DNA of 64,000 nt from Cohaesibacter celericrescens (GCF_002866925.1 NZ_PKUQ01000047.1:142859-206858), one strand, 5' to 3'; numbered from the stretch's first letter, positions 46,722 through 56,035 are shown. Made by a program: numbers and translations. Notes: generated from the sequence alone by a model not told the origin.

Positions 46722-47630
46722 TCAATACATCCAAACTGCGGACCGGCAAATTTCTATAAAGCTGCGTAGAGGCGGCGGTGCGGACCTATTGGAATAGTAA
46801 AGACGTGGTCCATCCATCTTGGGCCACCAGTCTGGAAAAACCGGCACCAGCCTGCCGGTGGCAAAATCCTCATCCAGCCAGTTCCGGAAGGTCTGGATGA
46901 TACCTATGCCAGCTCTGGTGTAACAGAGCCCTGTGTCAATTGCGTTCACGCTTAAGATGAGGCCGTTGATTGGCTTGACCTCTATCTGCTGCCCTTCTTT
47001 GCTCAGCGTCCAAGGCAGCAGCGGGCCGTCTTTCAGGCGGTACCGGATCGCGCTATGCGCAGTTAGATCCTCCGGTTCAAGGGGCATGCCATGTTCTTCC
47101 AAATAGGCAGGAGCTGCGGCCAATGCCATCTGCTGCGAGCGAGGCCCGATCGGGATAGAGATCATGTCTTGCTCCAGAACGCTGCCATAGCGGATGCCTG
47201 CATCACAACCAGCGGCAATGATATCCACCAGATCATTTTCTACCATGATCTCCACCGCCACCTTAGGATGGCGGAGGCGGTATTCGGCAAGAAGTGAAGG
47301 CAGGATATCTGGCATAACCGCACCGGGTACATTCAGTTTTAGACGCCCTTGCACCTGCCCACCAAGATTGATGACCTCAAGGCAAGCTGCATCCACTGCA
47401 GACAAGAGCGGCGTAACCCGGTTCACAAGCAGTTTTCCTTCGTCGGTGAGATGCAGGCTCCTCGTCGTGCGACGCAGGACCGGCACACCAAGCTGCGCCT
47501 CAATTCGCGAGATTGTCGTGCTGACCTTGGAAGGCGCGACACCAAGTCGGCGGGCGGCCGCACGAAAACCTCCGTCACGAAGCACGGCTAGCAGGACGGT
47601 TAGATCATCAAAGGAAACTTTGTTCTCCAT
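46722..47630 (-). CDS. LysR-family transcriptional regulator
   Basis: A 302-residue LysR protein with the helix-turn-helix SFDDLTVLLAVLRDGGFRAAARRLGVAPSKVSTTISRIEAQLGVPVLRRTTRSLHLTDEG split over the first 65 residues, and an effector domain typical of the CrgA/DhgR-like group (GRLKLNVPG, CDAGIRYG). The ATG at 47630 is chosen over an upstream TTG. It is divergent from the NmrA-type gene at 47750, its probable target. Confidence 0.9.
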   Translation of the reverse strand: MENKVSFDDLTVLLAVLRDGGFRAAARRLGVAPSKVSTTISRIEAQLGVPVLRRTTRSLHLTDEGKLLVNRVTPLLSAVDAACLEVINLGGQVQGRLKLNVPGAVMPDILPSLLAEYRLRHPKVAVEIMVENDLVDIIAAGCDAGIRYGSVLEQDMISIPIGPRSQQMALAAAPAYLEEHGMPLEPEDLTAHSAIRYRLKDGPLLPWTLSKEGQQIEVKPINGLILSVNAIDTGLCYTRAGIGIIQTFRNWLDEDFATGRLVPVFPDWWPKMDGPRLYYSNRSAPPPLRSFIEICRSAVWMY

Positions 47631-47749
47631 ACGGAACAACCTGTTCGAATTTTACTCTCTTATCTTCATATTTTAAAACAGTCATTATGTCGATCAATTA
47701 CAATTGATCGAGTGCCAGCGGCGCGAAACGTATGATTGGAGATTGGACA

Positions 47750-48613
47750 ATGTTTGTTGTTACAGGTGCCTCGGGGAAACTTGGCGGATTTATCGTCGAG
47801 GCGCTGTTGCGCCTTGTGCCCGCTGAGATGGTCGGCGTGAGTGTCCGAGATCCTGCGAAGCTTTCGCAGCTTGCCGCTCGCGGTGTGCGTGTCCGACGGG
47901 GTGATTACAATGATGCCGACAGTCTGCGCTCTGCTTGGGAAGGTGCAGAAAGACTACTGCTCGTGTCGTCAAATGCTGCCGCCGCCGGAGGCAATGCGCT
48001 GAACCAGCATCAAACAGCCATAGCGGTGGCGAAGGAGTTGGGCGTGAAGCGGTTGCTCTATACCAGTCAGGTCTCCAGCAACTTGCAATCTCACTTCCCT
48101 CCAGGCCGGGATCATGCAGCAACCGAGGCAATGCTTGCGCATTCCGGCCTCGCATGGACGGCGTTGCGCCACGGTTTTTACACCGATAGCGCCATAAGCA
48201 TGCATGCAAGCGGAATTGAGAGCCGCAGTCTGACCGGCCCCGAGGACGGTAAGGTTGCCTGGACGACCCACGAAGATCTGTCTGAGGTGGACGCCCTTTT
48301 TCTAAGCGGTCGCGAAACGATCGAGGGCCCGACGCCTCCCTTGACCGGCAGCGAAGCACTTGACATGGGAGATCTTGCAAGACTGGCTGGAGAGGTTGTC
48401 GGCCAAACCATCGAGCGGCGCTTTATTAGTGAAGACACTATGGTAGAGAATGCGCGGAGTCATGGGCTTCCGGAAAGTGTCATTAGAGTTATGACGGGCT
48501 ATTATCGCGCCGCTCGGGAGGGAGAATTCGCGACAATCGACCCCACCATGAAAAGGCTGTTGGGGCGAGAACCACAACACATCAAAGATGCACTGGTCCG
48601 AAAACTCGGATAA
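47750..48613 (+). CDS. NmrA-family NAD(P)-binding protein, QorB-like quinone reductase
   Basis: A 287-residue atypical short-chain dehydrogenase. The Rossmann glycine motif is VTGASGKLGGF at the N-terminus; RRGDYNDADSLRSAWEG and LLYTSQVSSN follow. The pattern is that of the NmrA/QorB group, which includes NAD(P)H:quinone oxidoreductases and redox-sensing proteins lacking the usual Tyr-x3-Lys. The start at 47750 has GGAGATTGG upstream and places the glycine motif at the expected position. It is divergent from a LysR gene, an arrangement typical of such reductases. Confidence 0.87.
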   Translation: MFVVTGASGKLGGFIVEALLRLVPAEMVGVSVRDPAKLSQLAARGVRVRRGDYNDADSLRSAWEGAERLLLVSSNAAAAGGNALNQHQTAIAVAKELGVKRLLYTSQVSSNLQSHFPPGRDHAATEAMLAHSGLAWTALRHGFYTDSAISMHASGIESRSLTGPEDGKVAWTTHEDLSEVDALFLSGRETIEGPTPPLTGSEALDMGDLARLAGEVVGQTIERRFISEDTMVENARSHGLPESVIRVMTGYYRAAREGEFATIDPTMKRLLGREPQHIKDALVRKLG

Positions 48614-48765
48614 AGAGCGGATAGGGTGGTCTGCAGTGCGTCCTTCTCGACGCTGACATTCGTCTACGCCGCAGCATTTGATATGAACTAATGACGCGCC
48701 GTCAGGCAATGCAAAATTTGTCGTATTGCCCCAACGGCTGTTTTTCGAATGGTTGAGGTTGTCGC

Positions 48766-49662
48766 TCAAAGGGCGGCTTCCTCGAACACGCCAATCACCC
48801 AATCCAGAAATGCCCGCACTCTGGGGGAGAGCTGTCGATTTTGCGGATAGTAGGCTGCAAGGGACATGGGCGGGGGTGGCGCTTTGGCCAAAACCTCAAC
48901 CAAGCGCCCGGCCTCAAGGTCATCCAGAAAGCGATAACTTGGTGCTTGCGCGAGGCCAAATCCTTCTCTTGCCAAGTGGTGCACTGTGTCTGCGTCATTG
49001 GTCGTTACTGGTGCGTGTAAGAGAACTTCCTCAAAACGTGTGCCGACTTTGAACTCAAGCGGCATAACCGCTCCGGTACGCGAGGACAAAAAGCCCACCA
49101 TTTGATGACCTTTGAGGTCTTGAACGGACTTTGGAGTACCGAACTTTTCAAGATACTCCGGACTGGCGCAGGTGATTTCTGGGATGCTGGCAAGCCTTCG
49201 CATCACCATGCTGCTGTCCTCCGGTTCTCCGGCGCGGATGACACAATCCACGCCTTCACGCACCAAATTGACCAGTCGCTCCGTCTGACCAAGTTGCAGG
49301 GAGATCTTGGGATATCGGGTGAGAAAGTCCGAGAGGTGTGGCAACAGAAAAACCCGTGTCAGCGTGCCGGGAGCATCTATGCGCAAAAGTCCAGAAGGCT
49401 CGTGGCCACGCAACGCACCTTCTGCTTCTTCCAGATCCGCCAGAATTGCCAAGCAACGTTGGTAATAGGCGGCACCATCGGGGGTGGCTGCGATATGGCG
49501 CGTTGTGCGTTCCAGCAGGCGGCTTTCCAAATCGCGCTCCAGCCTCTGAATGGCTTCACTGGCTGTTGAGCGGGGAATGCCCAGATCAACAGCCGCTTTG
49601 GTGAAACTTCCCCGTTCCAGAACGCGGACAAACAGGCGCAACGTCTCAAGGCGGTCCATCAT
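48766..49662 (-). CDS. LysR-family transcriptional regulator
   Basis: A 298-residue LysR protein of the CrgA-like group: MMDRLETLRLFVRVLERGSF, TKAAVDLGIPRSTASEAIQRLE, then ERTTRHIAATPDGAAYY. The effector domain begins near GLLRIDAPGTLTRVFLLPHL. It is divergent from the SDR gene at 49757, with a 94 bp intergenic space, and probably controls it together with the tautomerase remnant. Confidence 0.9.
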   Translation of the reverse strand: MMDRLETLRLFVRVLERGSFTKAAVDLGIPRSTASEAIQRLERDLESRLLERTTRHIAATPDGAAYYQRCLAILADLEEAEGALRGHEPSGLLRIDAPGTLTRVFLLPHLSDFLTRYPKISLQLGQTERLVNLVREGVDCVIRAGEPEDSSMVMRRLASIPEITCASPEYLEKFGTPKSVQDLKGHQMVGFLSSRTGAVMPLEFKVGTRFEEVLLHAPVTTNDADTVHHLAREGFGLAQAPSYRFLDDLEAGRLVEVLAKAPPPPMSLAAYYPQNRQLSPRVRAFLDWVIGVFEEAAL

Positions 49663-49756
49663 TTGTTCGCTATTCCCGAATTATGTAGCCCGATTTTGCA
49701 TGATTATCTGAAGCCTATGCTGGTTTATCTCTTGTGTAAACACAAAGGAGACAGAC

Positions 49757-50494
49757 ATGAAGCATCCATCCAAAAGCGCAATCGTTACTGGTGCAAGCAA
49801 GGGGATCGGCGCAGCCATAGCGCTTCGCCTTGCAAAGGACGGGCATAAAATTCTAGTCCATTATGCGCGTGATGAAGCCGGCGCATATCAGGTCGTCAAA
49901 GCAATAAAAGATACGGGAGGGCAAGCCATTGCCGTTCAAGGGGATGTTGCTGAACCATCCTGCGTGGCGACGCTTTTCGATGCAGCCGAACGACACTTCG
50001 GATCCGTCGGCATTCTGGTGAATAATGCCGGCATCATGCGTCTCGGTCCGATCGACATGGTGACAGACACAGACTTTGATACCCAATGCGTCATCAATTT
50101 GGGCGGCGTATTCAGAGGGATGCGGGAGGCGGCCAATCGCATGGCCGAAGGCGGTGCGATTGTCAGTTTGTCCTCCAGCGTCGTTGGCCTCTACCAACCC
50201 AACTATGGGATCTATGCCGCAACCAAAGCCGCCGTCGAGGCGATGACGCATGTGTTGGCAAAGGAGCTTGGTCCACGCGGGATCTCGGTCAATGCGGTGG
50301 CCCCAGGGCCGGTTGAAACCGAATTATTTCTGGCTGGAAAACCTGAGGCGTTGGTCGACACTATCAAGAACATGAACCCGTTTGGGCGTTTGGGATCGCC
50401 GGAAGACATCGCAGACGTCGTGGCCTTTTTGGCCAGCTCTGATGGTCGCTGGATCAGCGGTCAAACGCTCCGCGCCAACGGAGGCCTAATCTAA
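49757..50494 (+). CDS. Short-chain dehydrogenase/reductase (SDR)
   Basis: A 245-residue classical SDR. The cofactor motif TGASKGIG (residues 12-19) and NNAGIMRLG are intact, and the catalytic triad is Ser (SLSSSVVGLY), Tyr and Lys (YGIYAATKAAVE). The C-terminal FLASSDGRWISGQTLRANGG is typical of 3-oxoacyl-[ACP] reductase-like members. An AGGAGACAGAC ribosome binding site precedes the ATG. The substrate is unknown. It is followed 23 bp later by a broken tautomerase gene. Confidence 0.92.
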   Translation: MKHPSKSAIVTGASKGIGAAIALRLAKDGHKILVHYARDEAGAYQVVKAIKDTGGQAIAVQGDVAEPSCVATLFDAAERHFGSVGILVNNAGIMRLGPIDMVTDTDFDTQCVINLGGVFRGMREAANRMAEGGAIVSLSSSVVGLYQPNYGIYAATKAAVEAMTHVLAKELGPRGISVNAVAPGPVETELFLAGKPEALVDTIKNMNPFGRLGSPEDIADVVAFLASSDGRWISGQTLRANGGLI

Positions 50495-50517
50495 CCCCTA
50501 CAAAAAGGGAGAATCCA

Positions 50518-50714
50518 ATTCCATTTGCATACTATAAATTGCCACAAGATGACCTTTCCTCGACACAGAAAGAAGATCTGATATACAAGACTGCCGAACA
50601 CAATGGTCTTTGTTGAAGACGTCAAGAATGGTGGTTACGAGCGTGCGGACGAGTTTTTCGTGATGCCCGAAGAGTATTGCACCAAGGCCACGATCAAATT
50701 TCACAAAGGTAGCG
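50518..50714 (+). pseudogene. Broken 4-oxalocrotonate tautomerase-family gene
   Basis: Two fragments in different frames resemble one small tautomerase. The first (50518-50616) reads PFAYYKLPQDDLSSTQ then KEDLIYKTAEH; the second (from 50603) reads MVFVEDVKNGGYERADEFF then VMPEEY. About 15 residues of the expected middle are missing and the frame changes at the junction. The expected start codon before Pro1 is ATT (50518), with GGGAG upstream at suitable spacing, so ATG has probably mutated. Pro1 itself, the catalytic residue of the family, is still encoded. Confidence 0.65.
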
Positions 50715-50934
50715 GCGCAAGCCGCTCAAAATCGGGCCGGTGTCATAGCCGGTCCAATTCTGCCGTTTATCAGCAGATATATGCCGCACAGCAACTCCAT
50801 CATTCCTGCCATGAAGTCCAGCCTATTTGGAATGATCCGGTGGTAAAAAAGGCGCAAAGGGGTCCTGCGGCATCGCAGTATCGATTTCACTATGATCGTG
50901 CAACTGGTCCAACCTGATGCTCCAAATTTGAATA

Positions 50935-52215
50935 TCACCCAAAGGCCCAGTTTGGCAAAAAGAGCACCAGTTCAGGCACGAAGAGCAAAAGCAGCACCAA
51001 ACACAGAATAGCAAGCAGGAAAGGCAGACTTTCCTTGATATATTCGTCAATCGGTACATCGAGCAGACTGCAAACGGTAAACATAGCCACTCCGACTGGT
51101 GGCGTCATCGACCCGAGCGTCACAATCGTCATCATCAAGATGCCAAAATGAACAGGATCAACCCCGGCGCTCTTGATGACGGGCACGAAAATCGGGGTGA
51201 GCAGCAGAACCAGAATGGTACTCTCAAAGAACAGGCCGGAAAAAAGTAGAAAAATCAGGATCACACCCACCACTATATGCGGCTCTGAGAAAGAGCTGAG
51301 CAGAAAGGCCGCGACGCTTTGCGGTATTTGCATGAAGATGATGGCGAACCCGATCATACCACTCATCAGGATGATCAGCATGATCATGCCAATGTCGGAC
51401 AACGCTTGCCCGAAAGCCCGCTGAATGGTTTCAAAGGTCATCACTTTATGTGCAATTGTGCCAATCAAGATTGAATAGACGACGGCAAAAGCACCAACCT
51501 CTGATGGGGTGAAAATGCCGCCGCGAATTGAGATGATGAGCAGAACTGGAAAGAGCAAGGCCCACTTGGCCTCCCAGGCAGCTTTCCCCATTTCTGGGAG
51601 GGTCGGTTTGGTTGCTTCCTTGATCACATAATTTCGCTTCTTGGCAATGACGAAGGCGGTGACCATCAGAAACATCATCATCAGAACGCCAGGCACGATA
51701 CCAGCAAGGAACAACCGCCCAATAGAGACCTGCCCGACATAGCCATACAGGATGAGCCCGATGGAGGGTGGAATGGTTGCGGTGATAAGGGAGCTGAGCG
51801 CAATGGTGGCCGCTGTGTATCCTTTGGTGTAGCGGTTGGCTAACATTTGCGGGCCGAGCACGCGGGCTTCCATGGCAGCATCGGCCACGGCAGAACCAGA
51901 GACCCCGCCCATCAGGGTTGACAAAAAAATCGAAACCAACGCCAGCCCGCCAGACATCCAACCAAGGGTTACCTTTGAAAAATGGAACAGGCGATCCGTA
52001 ATATCGCTTTCATTCATCAAATGGCCAGCCAGCACAAAGAAAGGCACGGCAAGCAGCGGGAAGCTTTGGGAAACGGTAGCGATTTTCTGCACGCCGATGG
52101 AAATGGGCATGATATCGGAGGTCAGAAAAAACACGAAACCGGAAATGCCAATAGCAAAGGCGACCGGAGCCCCTAATAGCATGAGGGCGGCAAAAATAGA
52201 TGCAATCAGTCCCAT
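50935..52215 (-). CDS. TRAP transporter large permease, DctM family (uxu-linked)
   Basis: A 426-residue membrane subunit with about twelve hydrophobic segments. Marks include PFFVLAGHLMNESDITDRLFHF, GSAVADAAMEARVLGPQM, TIPPSIGLILYGYVGQVSIGRLFLAGIVPG and the C-terminal VHFGILMMTIVTLGSMTPPVGVAMFTVCSLL. It belongs to the SiaT/YiaN-like branch common for sugar acids. It is the third gene of the leftward set gntR-dctP-dctQ-dctM, 3 bp after dctQ. Confidence 0.92.
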   Translation of the reverse strand: MGLIASIFAALMLLGAPVAFAIGISGFVFFLTSDIMPISIGVQKIATVSQSFPLLAVPFFVLAGHLMNESDITDRLFHFSKVTLGWMSGGLALVSIFLSTLMGGVSGSAVADAAMEARVLGPQMLANRYTKGYTAATIALSSLITATIPPSIGLILYGYVGQVSIGRLFLAGIVPGVLMMMFLMVTAFVIAKKRNYVIKEATKPTLPEMGKAAWEAKWALLFPVLLIISIRGGIFTPSEVGAFAVVYSILIGTIAHKVMTFETIQRAFGQALSDIGMIMLIILMSGMIGFAIIFMQIPQSVAAFLLSSFSEPHIVVGVILIFLLFSGLFFESTILVLLLTPIFVPVIKSAGVDPVHFGILMMTIVTLGSMTPPVGVAMFTVCSLLDVPIDEYIKESLPFLLAILCLVLLLLFVPELVLFLPNWAFG

Positions 52216-52218
52216 GGC

Positions 52219-52740
52219 TCAGGCCTCCGCTTCTTTGTTGGATTTTGTTGCGCCGTTGGTGCGTGTGAAAACCAGACGCTGGTCTTCTGGCCCCGAGCGC
52301 CAAGATTGAACCAGATTGGAAACAATCGAGATGGATAAAAGCATCGAACCCACGGGCACCGCAATTGTCACCCAGGCATAGGACAGGCCGGAATCGCCAA
52401 AAATACGTTGCCAGTTGAGCATGGTTAGTTTGTATCCCTCACGGGCCAACAACAACAGAAAGGCAACAAACAAGAGAGCCATTGCCGTTTCGATCAATCG
52501 ACGCGCCGCGTAGGGAAATAACCGCACAAGATAATCCACGCCAAGATGGACACGTTCGCGCATGGCGCGGGTGGCTCCAATGAAACAGAGCCAGATGAAC
52601 AGGAGTTGAGCCAAGTCCACTGACCAGATTAGCGGATGGCCAAAGAAGCGCATGACAGCAGCGATGAAAACCAGAAAAGTGATCACTGCCAGCAATATGA
52701 CTCCGATCACAAATTCGATTTTTCCCAGAAAACCCGGCAT
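52219..52740 (-). CDS. TRAP transporter small permease, DctQ family (uxu-linked)
   Basis: A 173-residue protein with four transmembrane segments and the DctQ pattern WSVDLAQLLFIWLCFIGATRAMRERVHLGVDYLVRLFP. It lies between dctP and dctM and forms the membrane complex with DctM. Confidence 0.9.
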   Translation of the reverse strand: MPGFLGKIEFVIGVILLAVITFLVFIAAVMRFFGHPLIWSVDLAQLLFIWLCFIGATRAMRERVHLGVDYLVRLFPYAARRLIETAMALLFVAFLLLLAREGYKLTMLNWQRIFGDSGLSYAWVTIAVPVGSMLLSISIVSNLVQSWRSGPEDQRLVFTRTNGATKSNKEAEA

Positions 52741-52826
52741 AGCGACGTTACCTTTTGGTTGAGACTTTTTGGCCTGACCGACGCGGGAGGCTCCGCGTCA
52801 ATCATGTTTGCTTGGGTCTGAGAGAT

Positions 52827-53807
52827 TTACTTGGCAGCTATCGCACGCAGCGTATCGCGCAGATCGCCATACCCGAGGTCATCATAGACCTTGGCAGTGG
52901 CATCCTTGAACGGCGTAACGTCGATTTCGCGAACCGAAACGCCCTTTTCTGCCAGTTCTTTTTCAATTGCCTCAAATGATTCGAGCGTGCCATAGGAGGC
53001 AATATCCCCGGCCTTGAAGGCTTCGTCTCGCAAGACTTTCTGCAAATCAATCGGCAAAGAATCAAACCATTGCGCTGATGTGACCATGCCGGTAATCAGA
53101 TTGATGTGACCGGTTTTTGTCACGTGGGTGATCACCTCGTCCAATTTTGCCCCAACGATTGCTGGCAATTGCGCTTCAGCAGCATCAATGACGTTGGAGG
53201 AAAGAGCCGAATAGACCTCGCCCCATGGCATTGGGGTCGGGGTTGCACCCATCGCAGCGATGGTACCGGTCCAAACTGGTGCGCCCGGCGTGCGCATGCG
53301 AATACCGTCCAGATCGGCAGGAAGATTGACTTCCTTGTTGGTCAGCAGGTGACGCTCACCCTGCCACCAATTGAAGCTAAGAACCTGATGACCAGACGAC
53401 TTGCGCAATTTGTCAACCCATTCCTCGAACAGGTCCGAAGTCACAACTTTGCGGATGCCTTCATAGCCATTAGCAAGGAAAGGGGCCCCTAGGACGCCAA
53501 ATTCATTTTGGAAAACGGCCAAGCGTCCACCATCGACGATTACTGCCACAGGAGCGCCTGCTCGGGCTTGTTCGAGAACATCCTCATCAGGGCCAAGTTG
53601 GGAATTGGGGAAGAGAATGATTTCGAGACGTCCACCGGATGCCTCCTTCATATTGGTCTGAAATGCTTCCAGACCCGCATAGAGGGGATCCGATGTAGCA
53701 AGAGCGGTGTTGATGCTCAAGGTGTAATCTGCAGCCATTGCGGCTGTGCTCATAAGGCTGACTACTGCGCTCGCCAAGGCAAGTTTTCCGAGTGTGATAG
53801 GTGTCAT
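52827..53807 (-). CDS. TRAP transporter substrate-binding protein, DctP family (uxu-linked)
   Basis: A 326-residue periplasmic receptor. A Sec signal peptide covers about residues 1-25 (cleavage near AMAADY). The pattern ADYTLSINTALATSDPLYAGLEAFQTNMKEASGGRLEIILFPNSQLG and the ligand arginine in DLDGIRMRTPGAPVW are those of sugar-acid TRAP receptors. A strong GGGAGGAATACC ribosome binding site precedes the ATG. Its linkage to uxuA and a FadR-type regulator suggests that uronic acids or related sugar acids are carried; this is inference from context. Confidence 0.9.
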   Translation of the reverse strand: MTPITLGKLALASAVVSLMSTAAMAADYTLSINTALATSDPLYAGLEAFQTNMKEASGGRLEIILFPNSQLGPDEDVLEQARAGAPVAVIVDGGRLAVFQNEFGVLGAPFLANGYEGIRKVVTSDLFEEWVDKLRKSSGHQVLSFNWWQGERHLLTNKEVNLPADLDGIRMRTPGAPVWTGTIAAMGATPTPMPWGEVYSALSSNVIDAAEAQLPAIVGAKLDEVITHVTKTGHINLITGMVTSAQWFDSLPIDLQKVLRDEAFKAGDIASYGTLESFEAIEKELAEKGVSVREIDVTPFKDATAKVYDDLGYGDLRDTLRAIAAK

Positions 53808-53837
53808 CTGGTATTCCTCCCAAAGTCGGGAATGGGA

Positions 53838-54554
53838 TCAGCCATCCCCTGGTTCAAATAATTCAGGCTTCACTTGTGCAATCGCGGGCAGATCAATGAT
53901 GATCTTCCGCAGGTGGGACCGCATAGCTGCTTCGGCAGCTGCGGCATCATTGGTTGCAATGGCCGTCACGATGGCCTGATGCTGTTCCAGCAAACTAGAG
54001 GTGTCGAGCTCGATGAGGCTGAGATAGCGGACGCGATCCATCTGCGCTTTCTGGCTTTGCACCACCGCCCAGGCGCCGCTTTTCTGGGCCGCTTCTGCGA
54101 GGGTCTGGTGAAACAGCTCATCGAGGTGAATGAAAGCATCAGGGTCATCGGCTCGCACCGCTTTTGTTTGATGCTTGATCTGACTGTTCAATTCACGATC
54201 AAGGGCGGCATCATGGTCTGCGGCAAGAAGCTTGACTATATCGGCCTCTATTGCTTCCCGTACGAAACGCGCATCAAGAACGGCATTAATTGAAATTTTT
54301 CGTACAAAAGAGCCACGATTGGGCAAAACATATAGCAAGCCATCATTTGTCAGTTTGATAAAGGCCTCTCTAACGGGTTGACGTGACACGTTGAACCCGC
54401 TGGCCAACTCCGCTTCAGAAATACGGCTTCCCGGCGTCAGCTCGTTACGGATTATCTGCTGGCGTACGATGTCATAAATCTGCGGAGCAACAGGCAATCG
54501 TAGATCTATGTCTTTCTTTTCCAGCGGCTCTATCAAAACCATGAATTCCTCCAA
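53838..54554 (-). CDS. GntR-family regulator, FadR/FCD subfamily
   Basis: A 238-residue regulator: a GntR winged helix (IYDIVRQQIIRNELTPGSRISEAELASGFNVSRQPVREAFIKLTNDGLLYVLPNRGSFVRKIS) and a C-terminal all-helical FCD domain with metal-ligand histidines (ELFHQTLAEA, EQHQAIVTAIATND, MRSHLRKI). It resembles UxuR/ExuR-type regulators of uronate catabolism. It is the first gene of the leftward TRAP set and is divergent from uxuA, so it likely controls both directions. Confidence 0.9.
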   Translation of the reverse strand: MEEFMVLIEPLEKKDIDLRLPVAPQIYDIVRQQIIRNELTPGSRISEAELASGFNVSRQPVREAFIKLTNDGLLYVLPNRGSFVRKISINAVLDARFVREAIEADIVKLLAADHDAALDRELNSQIKHQTKAVRADDPDAFIHLDELFHQTLAEAAQKSGAWAVVQSQKAQMDRVRYLSLIELDTSSLLEQHQAIVTAIATNDAAAAEAAMRSHLRKIIIDLPAIAQVKPELFEPGDG

Positions 54555-54755
54555 TTGCTAACCACCATACCGGCCTACCGCCATACTTGTCAACCGGCAT
54601 TCGCTGTGGTAATGAACTTACATCACTTTGAAATCCGGTTACATGACGGGCAACATTCTGTGTTTCAACCGGTTTCGCATTGCATTCATTTGCCTGTTTG
54701 TACTCCGTACTGCAACAGGCTAAATGCACATAGGCAAAAGTTGTAGGAGATAGTC
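54555..54755. promoter_or_regulatory. Divergent gntR/uxuA control region
   Basis: The 201 bp between the regulator and uxuA holds a 10 bp direct repeat, ACCACCATAC (54561-54570) and ACCGCCATAC (54577-54586), 16 bp apart, and three copies of AACCGG/CCGGTT, the last inside the palindrome AACCGGTT. One or more of these may be the regulator's operator; I cannot tell which. Confidence 0.35.
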
Positions 54756-55955
54756 ATGCGGCAGACTTGGCGTTGGTTCGGTCCTAAGGATCGCGTTGGA
54801 ATTGAAGATATGTTGCAGGCTGGTGTTGAGGGCGTGGTCAGCGCGTTGCATCATATTCCAACGGGTGATGTCTGGAGCGCTGAGGAAATTACCAGGCGTC
54901 AACAGGCCATTGCATTCAAATCCGATGGGTCTACCTCCGGTCTGGCTTGGGATGTCGTTGAAAGCCTGCCCGTCTCCGAGGACATCAAAAAACAGAGCGG
55001 ACTTTGGCGCACCCATATCGCCAACTACAAACAGAGTATGCAGAATCTGGCCGATGCTGGTCTTGAGACCATTTGCTACAATTTCATGCCAGTGCTCGAT
55101 TGGACCCGAACAGACTTGCACTATCGACTGCCGACCGGCGCGACCTGCATGCGGTTTGATTTGATCGACTTTGCCGCCTTTGATCTCTTCATTCTGGAAA
55201 GAGCAGGCGCTGCGGATGACTTCCCACAAGAGGTGATTGCCAAAGCCCAAGAGCGCTTTAACCGTCTCCACGAGGAGGGAAAAGAATTGCTTACTAGGTC
55301 AATCATCTATGGGTTGCCCGGCGATGCTGAAGCGCCATCTATGGAAAAAGTCAGGGCCAATCTGGCGGAATATGAAAACATTTCGGCCGACCAATTGCGG
55401 TCGAATTTCATTGCATTTCTGGAAGAGGTTGCCCCGGTAGCGCAAAGTCTGGGCCTTCGCTTGTGTTGCCATCCTGATGATCCGCCTTTTGGACTTTTGG
55501 GCCTGCCGCGCATCATGTCAACAGAAGCGGATTACAAGTTTATGATGGATGCAGTCGATATCCCGGCCAACGGCATCACCCTCTGCTCGGGGTCATTGGG
55601 CGCGCGGCCCGACAATGATCTGCCTGGTATGATGAAGCGGTTGGGAGAACGCGTCCATTTCCTGCATTTGCGCAACGTGGTTCTGGAGAGTGATGACGTG
55701 AAAGGCTCATTCTATGAGGCCGAGCATCTAGGGGGGCACACCGACATGGTCGCTCTCATGAAAGCCGCTCTTGCAGAAGAAGATAAACGCAAAACTTCTA
55801 ACAGGAGTGACTGGTCCATTCCTATGCGGCCAGACCATGGCCTCGATATTCTGGATGATCAGAATCGCCAAGCCCAACCGGGCTATCCTGCCATTGGTCG
55901 ATTGAAGGGCTTGGCTGAATTGCGCGGTATCTTAGCCGCACTTTCCCATTCTTGA
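54756..55955 (+). CDS. uxuA: Mannonate dehydratase
   Basis: A 399-residue enzyme that dehydrates D-mannonate to 2-keto-3-deoxy-D-gluconate in glucuronate breakdown. It begins MRQTWRWFGPKDRVGIEDMLQAGVEGVVSALHHIP and contains CYNFMPVLDWTRTDL, the metal-site region LCCHPDDPPFGLLGLPRIMST, and CSGSLGARPDNDLPGM with the final MRPDHG. The length matches the UxuA family. Other genes of the pathway (uxaC, uxuB, kdgK) are not in the window. Confidence 0.95.
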   Translation: MRQTWRWFGPKDRVGIEDMLQAGVEGVVSALHHIPTGDVWSAEEITRRQQAIAFKSDGSTSGLAWDVVESLPVSEDIKKQSGLWRTHIANYKQSMQNLADAGLETICYNFMPVLDWTRTDLHYRLPTGATCMRFDLIDFAAFDLFILERAGAADDFPQEVIAKAQERFNRLHEEGKELLTRSIIYGLPGDAEAPSMEKVRANLAEYENISADQLRSNFIAFLEEVAPVAQSLGLRLCCHPDDPPFGLLGLPRIMSTEADYKFMMDAVDIPANGITLCSGSLGARPDNDLPGMMKRLGERVHFLHLRNVVLESDDVKGSFYEAEHLGGHTDMVALMKAALAEEDKRKTSNRSDWSIPMRPDHGLDILDDQNRQAQPGYPAIGRLKGLAELRGILAALSHS

Positions 55956-55984
55956 CCACGGATTAAGGTCTATATTTTATTTGG

Positions 55985-56035
55985 ATTGGATGGCAAAATT
56001 CAACGATCGAACCGCACCATCCAATGGTTGATTAA
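55985..56035. terminator. Inverted repeat between convergent uxuA and response-regulator genes
   Basis: ATTGGATGG (55985-55993) can pair with CCATCCAAT (56027-56035) across a 33-base loop. It lies between the ends of two convergent genes. There is no T-run and the loop is long, so a terminator role is doubtful. Confidence 0.25.

Noticed and set aside
50711..50726. Hairpin AGCGGC-GCAA-GCCGCT as a terminator
   Set aside because: The stem is perfect, but there is no U-run in either direction and it overlaps the end of the tautomerase remnant.
50726..50938. Leftward frame of 70 codons after the TRAP operon
   Set aside because: It has no recognisable domain, no good ribosome binding site and overlaps the intergenic hairpin.
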